Notes under the pieces: generated by a model
What the model saw: the letters and a program-made list of their open reading frames with translations, nothing else
Database searches by the model: none
Told to the model about the DNA's origin: nothing
From: Dermatophilaceae bacterium Soc4.6
Lineage (GTDB): Bacteria > Actinomycetota > Actinomycetes > Actinomycetales > Dermatophilaceae
NCBI GenBank assembly: GCA_039889245.1
Contig: JAZGVH010000002.1
Location: 682,001 to 746,000, forward strand
Length of the DNA stretch: 64,000 nucleotides
Direction: 5' to 3'
Part shown: one piece after another, positions 7,203-16,550 of the stretch
Position numbering within the stretch: the first letter of the stretch is position 1
Layout: every line of letters starts with the position of its first letter
Program-made: the position numbers and the translations under genes

Positions 7203-8423
7203 TCAGCCGACGATGGCGTCGACGAACGCCTTGGGGTCGAAGGGCGCGAGGTCGTCGGGGCCCTCGCCGAGGCCGACGAGCTTGACCGGCACCCCGAGGG
7301 CGCGTTGCACGGCCACGACGATGCCGCCCTTGGCGGTGCCGTCGAGCTTGGTGAGCACGATGCCGGTGACCTGCACCGCCTGGCTGAAGACCTCGGCCTG
7401 GCGCATGCCGTTCTGCCCGGTCGTCGCGTCGAGCACAAGAAGCACCTCGTCGATTGGCTGGAGCTTCTCGATGACGCGCTTGATCTTGCCGAGCTCGTCC
7501 ATCAGCCCGACCTTGTTGTGCAGTCGACCGGCGGTGTCGATGATGACGACGTCGGCCTCGAGCTCGGTGGCCGCCCGCACGGCGTCGAACGCGACCGCCG
7601 CGGGGTCGGCACCCTCGCGGTCGGAGCGGATGGTGGGCACGCCGACCCGGCCCCCCCAGGTCTCGAGCTGGTCGGCGGCAGCGGCGCGGAAGGTGTCGGC
7701 CGCGCCGAGCACGACGTCACGGTCCTCGGCGACCAGCACCCGGGCCAGCTTGCCGACCGTGGTGGTCTTGCCCGTGCCGTTGACGCCGACGACGAGCACG
7801 ACGGCGGGCCGGTCGTCGACCCGCGAGGAGGCGATACGCCGGTCCATGTCGGGGCCGACGAGCTCGAGCAGGTCGGCCCGCAGCCAGGCCTTGACGGTCT
7901 CCTCGTCGGTGGAGCCACTGCCGTCGACCTTGAGCTTGGTGCGGAGACGGTCGACCAGCTCGGTCGCCGCCTCCACACCGAGGTCAGCGCCGATGAGGGT
8001 GTCCTCGACCTCTTCCCAGGCGGCCTCGTCGAGGGTGCCGCGCGAGAGCAGGCCGAGCAGGACGTTGCCGATGGCGGAGTTGCTGCGGGCCAGGCGGGCG
8101 CGCAGCCGAGCGAGGCGCCCGCGGGCCGACTCGGGCCGCTCGATGGCCGGGGCGGGCTCAGGCTCGACCAGCGTGTCGTCATCCGGGTCGGGGGTGGTCC
8201 CAGACCCCGGGGCGGTGAGGACGGAACCCTCGTCGGCCCGGTCGGTGACGTCGGCAGCGGGTGGCCGCTGCTCGACGGACGAGGAGGCCGGGGTGGTCGG
8301 CGGCAGCTCCGTCGTGCGGCCGGCCCGGCCACGGACGAAGCCGACGACAGCGGTGACAGCCACCGCCGCGATGACGACGACGAGGGTGATGACTTCCCAG
8401 AGTTGATCCAGCACGTCGATCAT
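7203..8423 (-). CDS. ftsY: Signal recognition particle receptor FtsY
   Basis: A 406-residue SRP GTPase that receives ribosome-nascent chain complexes at the membrane. Residues ~9-31 form a membrane anchor (LWEVITLVVVIAAVAVTAVV). An acidic/Pro linker of ~80 residues follows, then the N domain with SNSAIGNVLLGLLSRG. The G domain has P-loop GVNGTGKTTT (~212-221), VLGAADTFRAAAADQL, DTAGRLHNKVGLMDEL, TKLDGTAKGG and C-terminal GLGEGPDDLAPFDPKAFVDA. It is followed without a gap by the GNAT gene. A membrane helix in FtsY is usual for actinobacteria. Confidence 0.97.
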   Translation of the reverse strand: MIDVLDQLWEVITLVVVIAAVAVTAVVGFVRGRAGRTTELPPTTPASSSVEQRPPAADVTDRADEGSVLTAPGSGTTPDPDDDTLVEPEPAPAIERPESARGRLARLRARLARSNSAIGNVLLGLLSRGTLDEAAWEEVEDTLIGADLGVEAATELVDRLRTKLKVDGSGSTDEETVKAWLRADLLELVGPDMDRRIASSRVDDRPAVVLVVGVNGTGKTTTVGKLARVLVAEDRDVVLGAADTFRAAAADQLETWGGRVGVPTIRSDREGADPAAVAFDAVRAATELEADVVIIDTAGRLHNKVGLMDELGKIKRVIEKLQPIDEVLLVLDATTGQNGMRQAEVFSQAVQVTGIVLTKLDGTAKGGIVVAVQRALGVPVKLVGLGEGPDDLAPFDPKAFVDAIVG

Positions 8424-8455
8424 CCTGTCACGGCCCGACGACCCCCCGGAGCGCG

Positions 8456-8662
8456 TCAGACGGTGTCGTCGTCCTTGCGCGAGAGCACGCCGCTCGTGCG
8501 GTCCTTCGTCGCCACGGCGGCGTCCCTGACCTTGTCGAAGACCTCCCCACCACGGGGCGAGAGGATGTCGCGGCCCTCGCGACGGGCGGGCATGGCGACG
8601 ACGGCGACCACGGCCGAACCCAGCGCGACGCAGAGGACGAGGGAGATGACGAGAACGAGCAT
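8456..8662 (-). CDS. Small single-pass membrane protein of unknown function
   Basis: From ATG 8662 the product is 68 residues: a strongly hydrophobic N-terminal helix (LVLVISLVLCVALGSAVVAVVAM) followed by a charged tail ending SGVLSRKDDDTV. A longer frame starts at 8701, but the added residues are not membrane-like, and the ATG at 8662 has CTAGAG just upstream (possible leaderless -10). It lies 32 nt upstream of ftsY and may be cotranscribed. No function recognised. Confidence 0.6.
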   Translation of the reverse strand: MLVLVISLVLCVALGSAVVAVVAMPARREGRDILSPRGGEVFDKVRDAAVATKDRTSGVLSRKDDDTV

Positions 8663-8720
8663 GCCTCTAGGCTCGCACACCAGGCCGGACAAGTCCGACA
8701 CGGCACGCTGCGGACGGGCG

Positions 8721-10385
8721 TCAGAAGGTAAAGGTCGCCACCGTCGCCCGCAGGTCGGTGGACAGCCGGGCCAGCTCCGACACCGAGACGCCCATCTCGC
8801 CCAGCACCCGCGTGCTGGTGTCGACCGACTCGGCGACGCCCGTGATCGTTCGGGCGATCTCGGTGGACCCCGTGGCGACCTCGCGCACGCCGCGCGACAT
8901 CGCGGCCCCGGTCGCCGTCTGCTGCTCGACGGCGGCCGCGATGGTGGCCTGGCTGTCGTTGAAGGTGGCGATGATCGCCGAGATCTCGCCGATCGCCTCG
9001 ACGGCTCCCGAGGTGTCGCCCTGGATGGCCTGGACCCGGCGGGCGATGTCCTCGGTGGCCCGGGCCGTCTCCTGCGCGAGCTCCTTGACCTCGCTGGCCA
9101 CGACGGCGAAGCCCTTGCCGACCTCGCCGGCCCGGGCCGCCTCGATCGTGGCGTTGAGGGCCAGCAGGTTGGTCTGCTCGGCGATCGAGGTGATGACCTT
9201 GACGACGTTGCCGATCTCCGCCGAGCTCACCCCCAGCCTCGTCACCCGCTCGTTGGTGGTCGCGGCCACGCCGGCGGCCCGTCCGGCCACCCGGGTCGCC
9301 TTATCGACGTTGAGCGCGATCGCCTCGATCGAGGCGGCCCACTGCTCGGCGCCGGCCGCCACCGTCTGCACGTTGCCGCTCACTTGCTCGGCCGACGCGG
9401 CAACCCCCTCCGCCCGGGTGCTGGTCGCCTGCGAGGCCGCCGACACCTCCACCGTCGCGGCCGCCAGGTCCTGTGCGGCCCGGGCGACGGTGTCGGCGGT
9501 CCCCAGGACCACCGAGAGGGTCTCTCGCAGTGACGTCTGGGCGGTGGCCAGGGCGCTGGCGAGCTGGCCGGCCTCGTCGCGGCTCGTGACCTCGGCGACG
9601 ACGGTCAGGTCGCCCGCAGCCATCGCCGTGAGAGCCGCGACGCACCGGCGCAGCGGACGCACGACCGAACGCGTGACGAGCAGCCCGAGCACGACGGCCA
9701 GGGCGACCGCCAGCGCGCTGACCACCAGGACCGTCAGGCGCGCGTTCGAGGCGGCGTTCGCAGCGTCGCCGTCCAGGCGCGCGATCCGCGACTCGACCTG
9801 CCGCTGGAGAGCGGAGGTGGAGTCGAGCAGGGCGCTCCAGGCGGTGTCCAGGGCGCCGTTGAGCAGGTCGTAGGCCTGCGACATCGAGGCCGGTGTCGCC
9901 TCCCGGATGAGCGTCAGCATGCGGTCGGTGACGCTGAAGTAGGCACTCCACTGGCCCCGGACGGCGGCCAGCACGCCCTGCTCCTTGGGGCTGAGGGACC
10001 GGGCTGCGATCTGGTCGAGCAGGGTGAAGCCGGCCGCGCGCGACTTGTTGAGCCCGACGAGGTTGTAGGCGTCGGGCGCCACCGCCTTGGCCTCCCCCTC
10101 GACGACGGCCTGGGCGTAGATGTAGCCCTGCCACCCGCTCACGTCGGCGTCGAGGTAGCGCATCTGCACGACGTCGTCGCGCAGGTGGTGCAGCTGGGCG
10201 GTCTCCTGGGCGACGGAGCTCTGATGCGACGAGCCGACCACTCCCGTGGCCGCGATGACGGCCAGGAGCAGGCAGAGCACGGCGAAGGCCGCACCCAGAC
10301 GGCGGCCGATGGGCAGGTCGGACAGGAGACGGCGCACGGGGCAGACAACCTTGGAGTAGGACGGACGCTCTTGCTCCCGCAGCAT
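8721..10385 (-). CDS. Methyl-accepting chemotaxis protein
   Basis: A 554-residue chemoreceptor. The first membrane helix is [20 protein letters not shown]; an extracellular four-helix-type sensor domain follows (~55-215). The second helix [21 protein letters not shown] leads to a HAMP domain ([21 protein letters not shown]). The long signalling coiled coil has the invariant hairpin tip [20 protein letters not shown] and [14 protein letters not shown]. No C-terminal receptor-modification pentapeptide is seen. The start at 10385 is listed, but GTG 10337 (giving [15 protein letters not shown]) is a more typical receptor beginning. No cheA, cheW or flagellar genes are nearby, so partners must be encoded elsewhere. 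Confidence 0.93.
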   Translation of the reverse strand: MLREQERPSYSKVVCPVRRLLSDLPIGRRLGAAFAVLCLLLAVIAATGVVGSSHQSSVAQETAQLHHLRDDVVQMRYLDADVSGWQGYIYAQAVVEGEAKAVAPDAYNLVGLNKSRAAGFTLLDQIAARSLSPKEQGVLAAVRGQWSAYFSVTDRMLTLIREATPASMSQAYDLLNGALDTAWSALLDSTSALQRQVESRIARLDGDAANAASNARLTVLVVSALAVALAVVLGLLVTRSVVRPLRRCVAALTAMAAGDLTVVAEVTSRDEAGQLASALATAQTSLRETLSVVLGTADTVARAAQDLAAATVEVSAASQATSTRAEGVAASAEQVSGNVQTVAAGAEQWAASIEAIALNVDKATRVAGRAAGVAATTNERVTRLGVSSAEIGNVVKVITSIAEQTNLLALNATIEAARAGEVGKGFAVVASEVKELAQETARATEDIARRVQAIQGDTSGAVEAIGEISAIIATFNDSQATIAAAVEQQTATGAAMSRGVREVATGSTEIARTITGVAESVDTSTRVLGEMGVSVSELARLSTDLRATVATFTF

Positions 10386-10447
10386 CGGCGTCCCCGCCGG
10401 TCACCTGAAGGATTCTCGCGCCGCCGAGCCTCGTCGTCGACAGCCCT

Positions 10448-13400
10448 TCACACGGGCCGGTGCTCCGCGGCAGGCTCCGGGACGACGTCGCGCATCCGCT
10501 GCGACACGACGGTGGTCACGCCGTCGCCGCGCATGGTCACGCCGTAGAGCGCGTCGGCGATCTCCATCGTCTTCTTCTGGTGGGTGATGACGATCAGCTG
10601 GCTCGAGTCGCGCAGCTCCTCGAAGAGGGTGATCAGGCGACCGAGGTTGGCGTCGTCGAGCGCCGCCTCGACCTCGTCCATGATGTAGAACGGCGACGGC
10701 CGGGCCTTGAAGATGGCCACGAGCAGGGCCACCGCCACGAGCGAGCGCTCACCACCCGACAGCAGCGACAGGCGCTTGATCTTCTTGCCCGGCGGGCGGG
10801 CCTCGACCTCGAGCCCGGTGGTCAGCATGTTGTCGGGGTCGGTGAGCAGCAGCTTGCCCTCGCCGCCGGGGAAGAGCCGGGCAAAGACCCGTTCGAACTG
10901 CACCGCCGTGTCAGCGAACGCCTCGGCGAAGACCTTCTCGACCCGCTCGTCGACCTCGCGCACGATGTCGAGCAGGTCGCGCTTGCTGGCCTTGAGGTCC
11001 TCGAGCTGGGTGGTGAGGAACGTGTGCCGCTCCTCGAGGGCGGCATACTCCTCCAGCGCCAGCGGGTTGATCCGCCCCAGGGCACCGAGCTTGCGCTCGG
11101 CCGAGCGCAGCCGCTTCTCCTGCTCGGCACGCACGAAGGGCACCGGCTCTGCCGCCTCCATCGCCGCACGGTCCTCGCCGGAGGCCGTCGGGTCGACGAC
11201 CACTGGCACCAGCGTATGGGGGCCGTACTCCTCGATGAGCACCTCAGGATCAGTGCCGAGCTCCTCGACGGCGCGCATCTCGAGCTGCTCGATGCGCAGC
11301 CGCTGCTGGGCCCGGGCGACCTCGTCGCGGTGGACCGAGTCGGTGAGCTGGCGCAGCTCCTCCGCCAGCACGGCCATCTCTCGCCGCACCACCGCCAGGT
11401 CCGCCTCGCGTTGCGTGCGGGCCGCCTCGGCCCGCCGGCGGTGCGTGTCGGCGCGTTCCGCCGCGACCCCCAGCTGCTTCGCCGCATAGGTCGCACCGAC
11501 CCTCACCGCCTCGGCCACCTGCGCCTCGCGTCGGCGCCGCTCACGGCGGGCCGCCTGCTTCTCGCGGGCCGCGAGCTCAGCGACCGCCGACGCCTCGAGG
11601 GCGTCACCACGATCCTTGAGGGCGCGGGCTCGCTCCTCGCGGGTGCGCAGGCCCAGCCGGACCTCCATCTCGTGGGTGCGGGCCGTGGTCGCCGCCCTGT
11701 CGAGCCGGTCACGCTCGCCCGTGTCGACGTCCTCGTCGGAGTCGCCGACGTGGGCCGCCGCCTGGAGGCGAGCGGTCAGCGCGTCGTGCTCGGCGACGTT
11801 GGTCGCCAGGGTCTGCTCCGCCGTCGCGATCGCGGCCGAGGTGCGCTCGGCCTCGTTGCGGGCACTGCGCGCAGCGACCCCGAGCGCGCCGAGCTTCTCG
11901 GCGACCGCCGACATCCGGGCGTCGGAGTCGTGGAGCCGCTCGAGGGCACCCTCGACGGCCTGGGCCGCCTCGGTGGCCCCACGCTGCGCCATCGCGAGAG
12001 CGAAGCGGGCCTGCTCACCGCGGTGGGTCGCCTCGGTGACCTCCTCGCGGGCAGCGTCGAGCGCCGCCTGGATCTCGAGCAGGCTGGGCGCCGCAGCGCT
12101 GCCGCCGCGCACCCACCCGGGCGCGAGCACGTCACCGTCGGGCGTGACCGCCGTGACGCCGTCACCCCGGCGGACGAGGTCGGCCGCCGACGCGGTGTCG
12201 GGGGCCAGAGCGACCCGGTCGAGCAGGTGCTCCAGGGCCGGACGCAGGTCGTCCGGGCAGGTGACGACCTCGTGGGCCCAGCGCAGCCCGGCCGGCAGCG
12301 ACGGCAGCGAGGGCCACGACGAGGGGTCGGACGGCGGGGCGGTCGCGCCGACGAGCATCGCGGCTCGGCCGAGGTCGTCACGCCGCAGGGTGGCGAGGGC
12401 CTCGACGGCTCCGTCGATCGTGCCGAGCACGAGGGCATCGGCGGCCCAGCCGAGGGCGGCCGCCACGGCAGCCTCGTGACCGGCGTCGACCTGGACGAGG
12501 GCGGCGACCGAGCCGGCGACGGTGTGCCGGCCCTCGTGCGCGGCCAGCAGGGCCGCTGCACCGTCCTTGCGGCGCAGGCTCATCTCCAGGGCGTCGATGC
12601 GGGCCGCCCCCGACTGGCGGTCGCGCTCGGCGGTGCGCTCCTTCTCGCGCAGCTCCTCGACCTCGACCTCGAGGCGTTCGTGCTCGGCGGCGGCCGCCTC
12701 GTAGACCGCGTCGAGCCCCTCCTCGCCCTCCTCCTCGACGGCGATCGACGCCTCGAGGGCGGCGAACTCGCGCTCGGCGTCGGCGGCTCGGGTGGTGGAC
12801 GCCTCGACCCCGGCTCGGAGCCGGTCGATCTCGGACTGGCCGGCCTCGATGCGCGAGGCCTTCGCGCCGACCTGGCCCTGCAGCCGCGCCAGACCCTCGC
12901 GGCGGTCGGCCACCGCCCGGGTGACCCGGGCCAGCCGCTGCTGCTCGGCGGCATACCGCTGCTCGGCCTCTCCGCGGGCGACGACGGCGGCCTCGAGGGC
13001 CGCCCCAGCGGCGGTGATCTCGCCGACGAGGGTCGCGTGCTGCGTCTGCAGGTCGGCGGCCTGCGCCCGCAGCAGCTCGGGGTCGCGGGTCGAGGCCCCC
13101 CCGTCGTCGGCGTCGTCCTGCGAGAGCAGCCGCACCCGGTCGGTCGCCACGGTGCGGGTGGCCGCCAGGCGCTCGGTCAGGCGCGAGAGGGAGTAGAAGC
13201 GGTCCTGCGCGCGTGACAGCTCGGGTCGTGCGGCGTCGGCGTCGCCCTCGAGCTGGGCCAGACGGCCGGCGAGGTCGGCGAGCGCGGCCTCGACCTCGGT
13301 GCGGCGGGCGAGCAGGGAGGTCTCGTCGGCCACCTCCTGCTCGACCGTGGAGGTCAGCTGCACGAGGTCGTCGGCGAGCAGGCGCAGGCGGGCGTCGCGA

Positions 13401-14065
13401 GCGTCGGCCTGCACGACCGCGGCGCGGCGGGCGGTCTCGGCCTGACGACCGAGAGGGCCGAGCTGGCGTCGGATCTCCGACGTGAGGTCGCCCACGCGCA
13501 GGAGGTTGGCCTCCATCGACTCCAGCTTGCGCAGCGCGCGCTCCTTGCGCTTGCGGTGCTTGAGGACGCCAGCGGCCTCCTCGATGAAGCCGCGCCGCTC
13601 CTCGGGGGTGGCCCGCAGCACGGTGTCGAGCTGTCCCTGACCGACGATCACGTGCATCTCGCGGCCGATGCCGCTGTCGGAGAGCAGCTCCTGCACATCG
13701 AGCAGCCGGCAGCCCGTGCCGTTGATCGCATACTCCGAACCGCCGTTGCGGAACATCGTGCGCGAGATCGTGACCTCGCTGTAGTCGATCGGCAGGGCGC
13801 CGTCGGTGTTGTCGATCGTCAGCGTGACCTCGGCGCGCCCCAGCGGCGCCTTGCCCGTGGTGCCGGCGAAGATGACGTCCTCCATCTTGCCGCCGCGCAG
13901 CGTCTTCGCCCCCTGCTCACCCATCACCCAGGCGAGCGCGTCCACGACGTTCGACTTGCCCGAGCCGTTGGGGCCGACGATGCAGGTGATGCCGGGCTCC
14001 AGCCGCATCGTCGTCGCCGAGGCGAAGGACTTGAAACCCTTCAGCGTCAGGCTCTTGACGTACAC
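10448..14065 (-). CDS. smc: Chromosome segregation protein SMC
   Basis: A 1205-residue condensin ATPase that compacts and segregates the chromosome. The start is GTG 14065, because it gives the family N-terminus VYVKSLTLKGFKSFAS and is preceded by GGAAGG 11 nt upstream; an upstream start at 14140 adds unrelated residues. Walker A is GPNGSGKS (31-38). The first globular domain includes GIGREMHVIVGQGQLD. Long coiled coils flank a hinge beginning GSVAALVQVDAGHEAAVAAA. The C-terminal domain has the ABC signature LLSGGERSLVAVALL and Walker B FYIMDEVEAALDD. It is divergent from ggt and upstream of the chemoreceptor gene in the same direction. Confidence 0.97.
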   Translation of the reverse strand: MYVKSLTLKGFKSFASATTMRLEPGITCIVGPNGSGKSNVVDALAWVMGEQGAKTLRGGKMEDVIFAGTTGKAPLGRAEVTLTIDNTDGALPIDYSEVTISRTMFRNGGSEYAINGTGCRLLDVQELLSDSGIGREMHVIVGQGQLDTVLRATPEERRGFIEEAAGVLKHRKRKERALRKLESMEANLLRVGDLTSEIRRQLGPLGRQAETARRAAVVQADARDARLRLLADDLVQLTSTVEQEVADETSLLARRTEVEAALADLAGRLAQLEGDADAARPELSRAQDRFYSLSRLTERLAATRTVATDRVRLLSQDDADDGGASTRDPELLRAQAADLQTQHATLVGEITAAGAALEAAVVARGEAEQRYAAEQQRLARVTRAVADRREGLARLQGQVGAKASRIEAGQSEIDRLRAGVEASTTRAADAEREFAALEASIAVEEEGEEGLDAVYEAAAAEHERLEVEVEELREKERTAERDRQSGAARIDALEMSLRRKDGAAALLAAHEGRHTVAGSVAALVQVDAGHEAAVAAALGWAADALVLGTIDGAVEALATLRRDDLGRAAMLVGATAPPSDPSSWPSLPSLPAGLRWAHEVVTCPDDLRPALEHLLDRVALAPDTASAADLVRRGDGVTAVTPDGDVLAPGWVRGGSAAAPSLLEIQAALDAAREEVTEATHRGEQARFALAMAQRGATEAAQAVEGALERLHDSDARMSAVAEKLGALGVAARSARNEAERTSAAIATAEQTLATNVAEHDALTARLQAAAHVGDSDEDVDTGERDRLDRAATTARTHEMEVRLGLRTREERARALKDRGDALEASAVAELAAREKQAARRERRRREAQVAEAVRVGATYAAKQLGVAAERADTHRRRAEAARTQREADLAVVRREMAVLAEELRQLTDSVHRDEVARAQQRLRIEQLEMRAVEELGTDPEVLIEEYGPHTLVPVVVDPTASGEDRAAMEAAEPVPFVRAEQEKRLRSAERKLGALGRINPLALEEYAALEERHTFLTTQLEDLKASKRDLLDIVREVDERVEKVFAEAFADTAVQFERVFARLFPGGEGKLLLTDPDNMLTTGLEVEARPPGKKIKRLSLLSGGERSLVAVALLVAIFKARPSPFYIMDEVEAALDDANLGRLITLFEELRDSSQLIVITHQKKTMEIADALYGVTMRGDGVTTVVSQRMRDVVPEPAAEHRPV

Positions 14066-14280
14066 GAGCGGGGTGACCTTCCGGCGTCGGGACAAAGCGG
14101 GCGAACGGGGGGCGGGCGGCTGCCGCAGGAGTGTGGCCACCCTACCGGCGGGCCGGGCGGGCGCCCGCCAGAGGCAGCCGGGACCGCTCTGGGACCCGAA
14201 GGTCCGGAATGCCCGGCTCCGGATGGCGGCTGCGGGGGCGGAGGGTTACGTTCGGCGAAGTCGAATCGGAGGTTCCCCAC

Positions 14281-16104
14281 ATGGTGCGCACCACTCTCGT
14301 CGCCGGCGCCGTCGCCGCAGCCCTCGCCGCAGCCCTCGCCGCCCCCGCGGCCCTCGCCGCGCCAGCCGGTGCGCGGGCCACCGCTCCACCCGGATCGGCC
14401 CCCAAGACGCCGGTGGCGGTCGGCACCGGGGGCGCGGTGGCCAGCGTCGACGTCGACGCCACCGCCATCGGTCTCGAGGTGCTCCGGGCAGGGGGCAACG
14501 CCGCCGACGCCGCCGTGGCCACAGCGGCGGCCCTCGGGGTCACCGAGCCCTTCTCGTCGGGCATCGGCGGCGGCGGCTTCCTCGTCTACTACGACGCCAG
14601 GACGAAGCGGGTGAGCACGATCGACGGGCGCGAGGCGGCCCCGGCGACCTTCACCTCCTCGACCTTCACCAAGGCCGACGGCTCCCCGCTCGACTTCACC
14701 ACCACCGTCTCGTCCGGCCTGTCCGTCGGTGTGCCCGGGACCCCGGCCCTGTGGGACGTCGCGGCGAGGAAGCTCGGCACCCAGCCGCTCTCCGACCTGC
14801 TGCGCCCCGCGGAGCAGCTCGCGCGCACCGGGTTCGTCGTCGACGACACGTACCACCAGCAGACGCTGGACAACGCCGCCCGATTCGCCGGCTTCCCCGC
14901 CACGGCGAAGGTCTTCCTCCCCGGCGGCACGGCGCCCGCGGTCGGGTCGGTCTTCCGCAACCCGCAGATGGCCCGCGCCTACCAGGAGCTGCGCACGCAG
15001 GGGGTGCGCTCGATCTACGGCGGCGCCCTCGGTGCCGCGATCGTGCAGGCCGCCCGCCGGCCCGTCACCACCGACGGACGCACGGTCTATCCCGGCCAGA
15101 TCACTGTGGGTGACCTGCGCGCCTACGACGCGCGAGTGCTCGAGCCGACCCGCTCGACCTACCGGCAGATGGACGTCTACGGGATGCCCGTGCCGTCGTC
15201 CGGCGGGATCACCGTCGGCGAGACCCTCAACCTGCTGCAGTCCTACGACCGTCAGAGCGGTGACCGGCTGGCCGCCGTCGACCAGGTGCAGTACCTGCAC
15301 CGCTTCTCCGAGGCCAGCGCCACGGCCTTCGCCGACCGCAACCGCTGGATCGGTTCCGTGCCGAACGTGCCGGTGGGGCGGCTGCTGTCGCAGTCCTTCG
15401 CCGACGAGCGGGCGTGCACGCTGTTCGACCCGACCAAGGCGCAGCCGAGGCCGCTCCCCTTTGGCCAGCCCGACGGGTCCTACTCCTGCGACGCGGCGGC
15501 CGGGGTGATCGGCCTGCCCCGTGACGACCACGGCACGTCCCACCTGACCGTGGCGGATCGCTGGGGCAATGTCGCGTCGTACACCCTCACGATCGAGCAG
15601 ACCGGCGGCTCGGGCATCACTGTCCCGGGATATGGCTTCCTGCTCAACAACGAGCTGACCGACTTCAACTTCGTGCCGGTGACCCCCGGCGTGCCGGACC
15701 CCAACCTGCCCGGCCCGGGCAAGCGGCCCCGCTCGTCGATGAGCCCGACGATCGTCACGAAGGCGGGAGTGCCCGTGCTGGCCCTCGGCTCCCCCGGCGG
15801 CGCCACCATCATCACCACCGTGGCGCAGGTGCTCACCGGCTACGTCGACCGGGGACTCTCGCTGGTCGACGCCATCGCCGCTCCTCGACTCTCGTCGCGT
15901 AACGGCACCGAACTGGCTGAGCCCGCGCTGCTGGGCAGCCCGGCGGGTGCGGGCCTGCAGGCCCTCGGCCACCAGCTGGCCTCCGTGCCCGAGATCGGCG
16001 CCGCCACGGCGATCGCTCTGGGGCCGGACGGCACGTTCACCGCGGCAGCCGAGCCGGTGCGCCGTGGTGGCGGCGCTGCCGGGGTGGTGACCCCCGCCCC
16101 CTGA
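14281..16104 (+). CDS. ggt: Gamma-glutamyltransferase (secreted)
   Basis: A 607-residue N-terminal-nucleophile hydrolase that cleaves or transfers the gamma-glutamyl group of glutathione-like compounds. ATG 14281 is preceded by GGAGG at an 8-nt spacing; a longer upstream frame (14131) lacks a signal peptide. Residues 1-32 form an Ala-rich export signal ending APAALAAPAG. Early motifs include VDVDATAIGLEVLRAGGNAADAAVA and FSSGIGGGGFLV. The nucleophile Thr419 lies in HGTSHLTVAD, followed by GFLLNNELTDF and RPRSSMSPTIV. Autocleavage before Thr419 would give the two subunits. A pair of hairpin repeats follows the stop. Confidence 0.93.
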   Translation: MVRTTLVAGAVAAALAAALAAPAALAAPAGARATAPPGSAPKTPVAVGTGGAVASVDVDATAIGLEVLRAGGNAADAAVATAAALGVTEPFSSGIGGGGFLVYYDARTKRVSTIDGREAAPATFTSSTFTKADGSPLDFTTTVSSGLSVGVPGTPALWDVAARKLGTQPLSDLLRPAEQLARTGFVVDDTYHQQTLDNAARFAGFPATAKVFLPGGTAPAVGSVFRNPQMARAYQELRTQGVRSIYGGALGAAIVQAARRPVTTDGRTVYPGQITVGDLRAYDARVLEPTRSTYRQMDVYGMPVPSSGGITVGETLNLLQSYDRQSGDRLAAVDQVQYLHRFSEASATAFADRNRWIGSVPNVPVGRLLSQSFADERACTLFDPTKAQPRPLPFGQPDGSYSCDAAAGVIGLPRDDHGTSHLTVADRWGNVASYTLTIEQTGGSGITVPGYGFLLNNELTDFNFVPVTPGVPDPNLPGPGKRPRSSMSPTIVTKAGVPVLALGSPGGATIITTVAQVLTGYVDRGLSLVDAIAAPRLSSRNGTELAEPALLGSPAGAGLQALGHQLASVPEIGAATAIALGPDGTFTAAAEPVRRGGGAAGVVTPAP

Positions 16105-16112
16105 GGCGGCTT

Positions 16113-16150
16113 GGCTCGCATACGGCTTCACGTGAAGGCGCGTGCGGGCC
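16113..16150. repeat. 38-nt imperfect hairpin repeat, copy 1
   Basis: Outer arms 16113-16120 and 16143-16150 pair (one G-T wobble). Inner arms CTTCA/TGAAG (16126-16130 and 16133-16137) pair around CG. It is 30/38 identical to the copy at 16163-16200. It lies 9 nt after the ggt stop and may act as a terminator between converging genes. Confidence 0.7.
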
Positions 16151-16162
16151 TCCGGGCCAGAT

Positions 16163-16200
16163 GGCCGGCATCCGACTTCATGTGAAGGCGTATGCCGGCC
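16163..16200. repeat. 38-nt imperfect hairpin repeat, copy 2
   Basis: Outer arms GGCCGGCAT/ATGCCGGCC (16163-16171 and 16192-16200) are perfect; inner arms CTTCA/TGAAG pair around TG. Compared with copy 1, position 5/34 changes from C-G to G-C, and 4/35 and 9/30 change from wobble to Watson-Crick pairs, so pairing is conserved although sequence is not. It ends 21 nt before the chorismate mutase stop on the other strand. Confidence 0.7.
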
Positions 16201-16220
16201 AGCCCCGGCGGAGGACCCCG

Positions 16221-16538
16221 CTACTGGCGCGTGGCGTCGGCGATCGCGGTGTGGTGGCGGATGACCTCCTCGACCACGAAAGCGAGGAACTTCTCAGCGA
16301 AGACGGGGTCGAGGCCGGCGTCCTCGGCCAGCAACCGCAGCCGCTGGATCTGCTCCTCCTCGCGGCCGGGGTCGGCCGGCGGCAGGTGCTCGTGCGCCTT
16401 GAGGATGCCGACCTTCTGGGTCGCCTTGAAGCGCTCGGCGAGCAGGTGGATCAGGGCCGCGTCGATGTTGTCGATGCTGCGGCGCAGGGCCGACAGCTCG
16501 GGCGGCACGTCGGTCAGGTCGGAGTGAGGAGTCGACAC
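16221..16538 (-). CDS. Chorismate mutase (AroQ type)
   Basis: A 105-residue all-helical enzyme that converts chorismate to prephenate on the way to Phe and Tyr. The first helix LSALRRSIDNIDAALIHLLA carries the substrate-binding Arg. The segment ERFKATQKVGILKAH and the later REEEQIQRLRLLAEDAGLD with FLAFVVEEVIRHH follow the family pattern. Length is typical for a free-standing cytoplasmic form and no signal peptide is present. The GTG start at 16538 is 9 nt from the egtD stop. A TAAGGT box overlapping that stop suggests it also has its own leaderless promoter. Confidence 0.92.
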   Translation of the reverse strand: MSTPHSDLTDVPPELSALRRSIDNIDAALIHLLAERFKATQKVGILKAHEHLPPADPGREEEQIQRLRLLAEDAGLDPVFAEKFLAFVVEEVIRHHTAIADATRQ

Positions 16539-16544
16539 CGCTCC

Positions 16545-16550
16545 ACCTTA
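16545..16550 (-). promoter_or_regulatory. Candidate -10 box (TAAGGT) of chorismate mutase, overlapping egtD stop
   Basis: On the minus strand TAAGGT lies 6 nt before GTG 16538, and its TAA is the egtD stop codon. GGAG between box and start could alternatively act as a short-spaced ribosome binding site. Confidence 0.4.

Noticed and set aside
6678-9533. A 951-codon plus-strand frame.
   Set aside because: Shadow of the GNAT, ftsY, small membrane protein and chemoreceptor genes.
10460-13216. A 918-codon plus-strand frame.
   Set aside because: Shadow of smc; no independent evidence.
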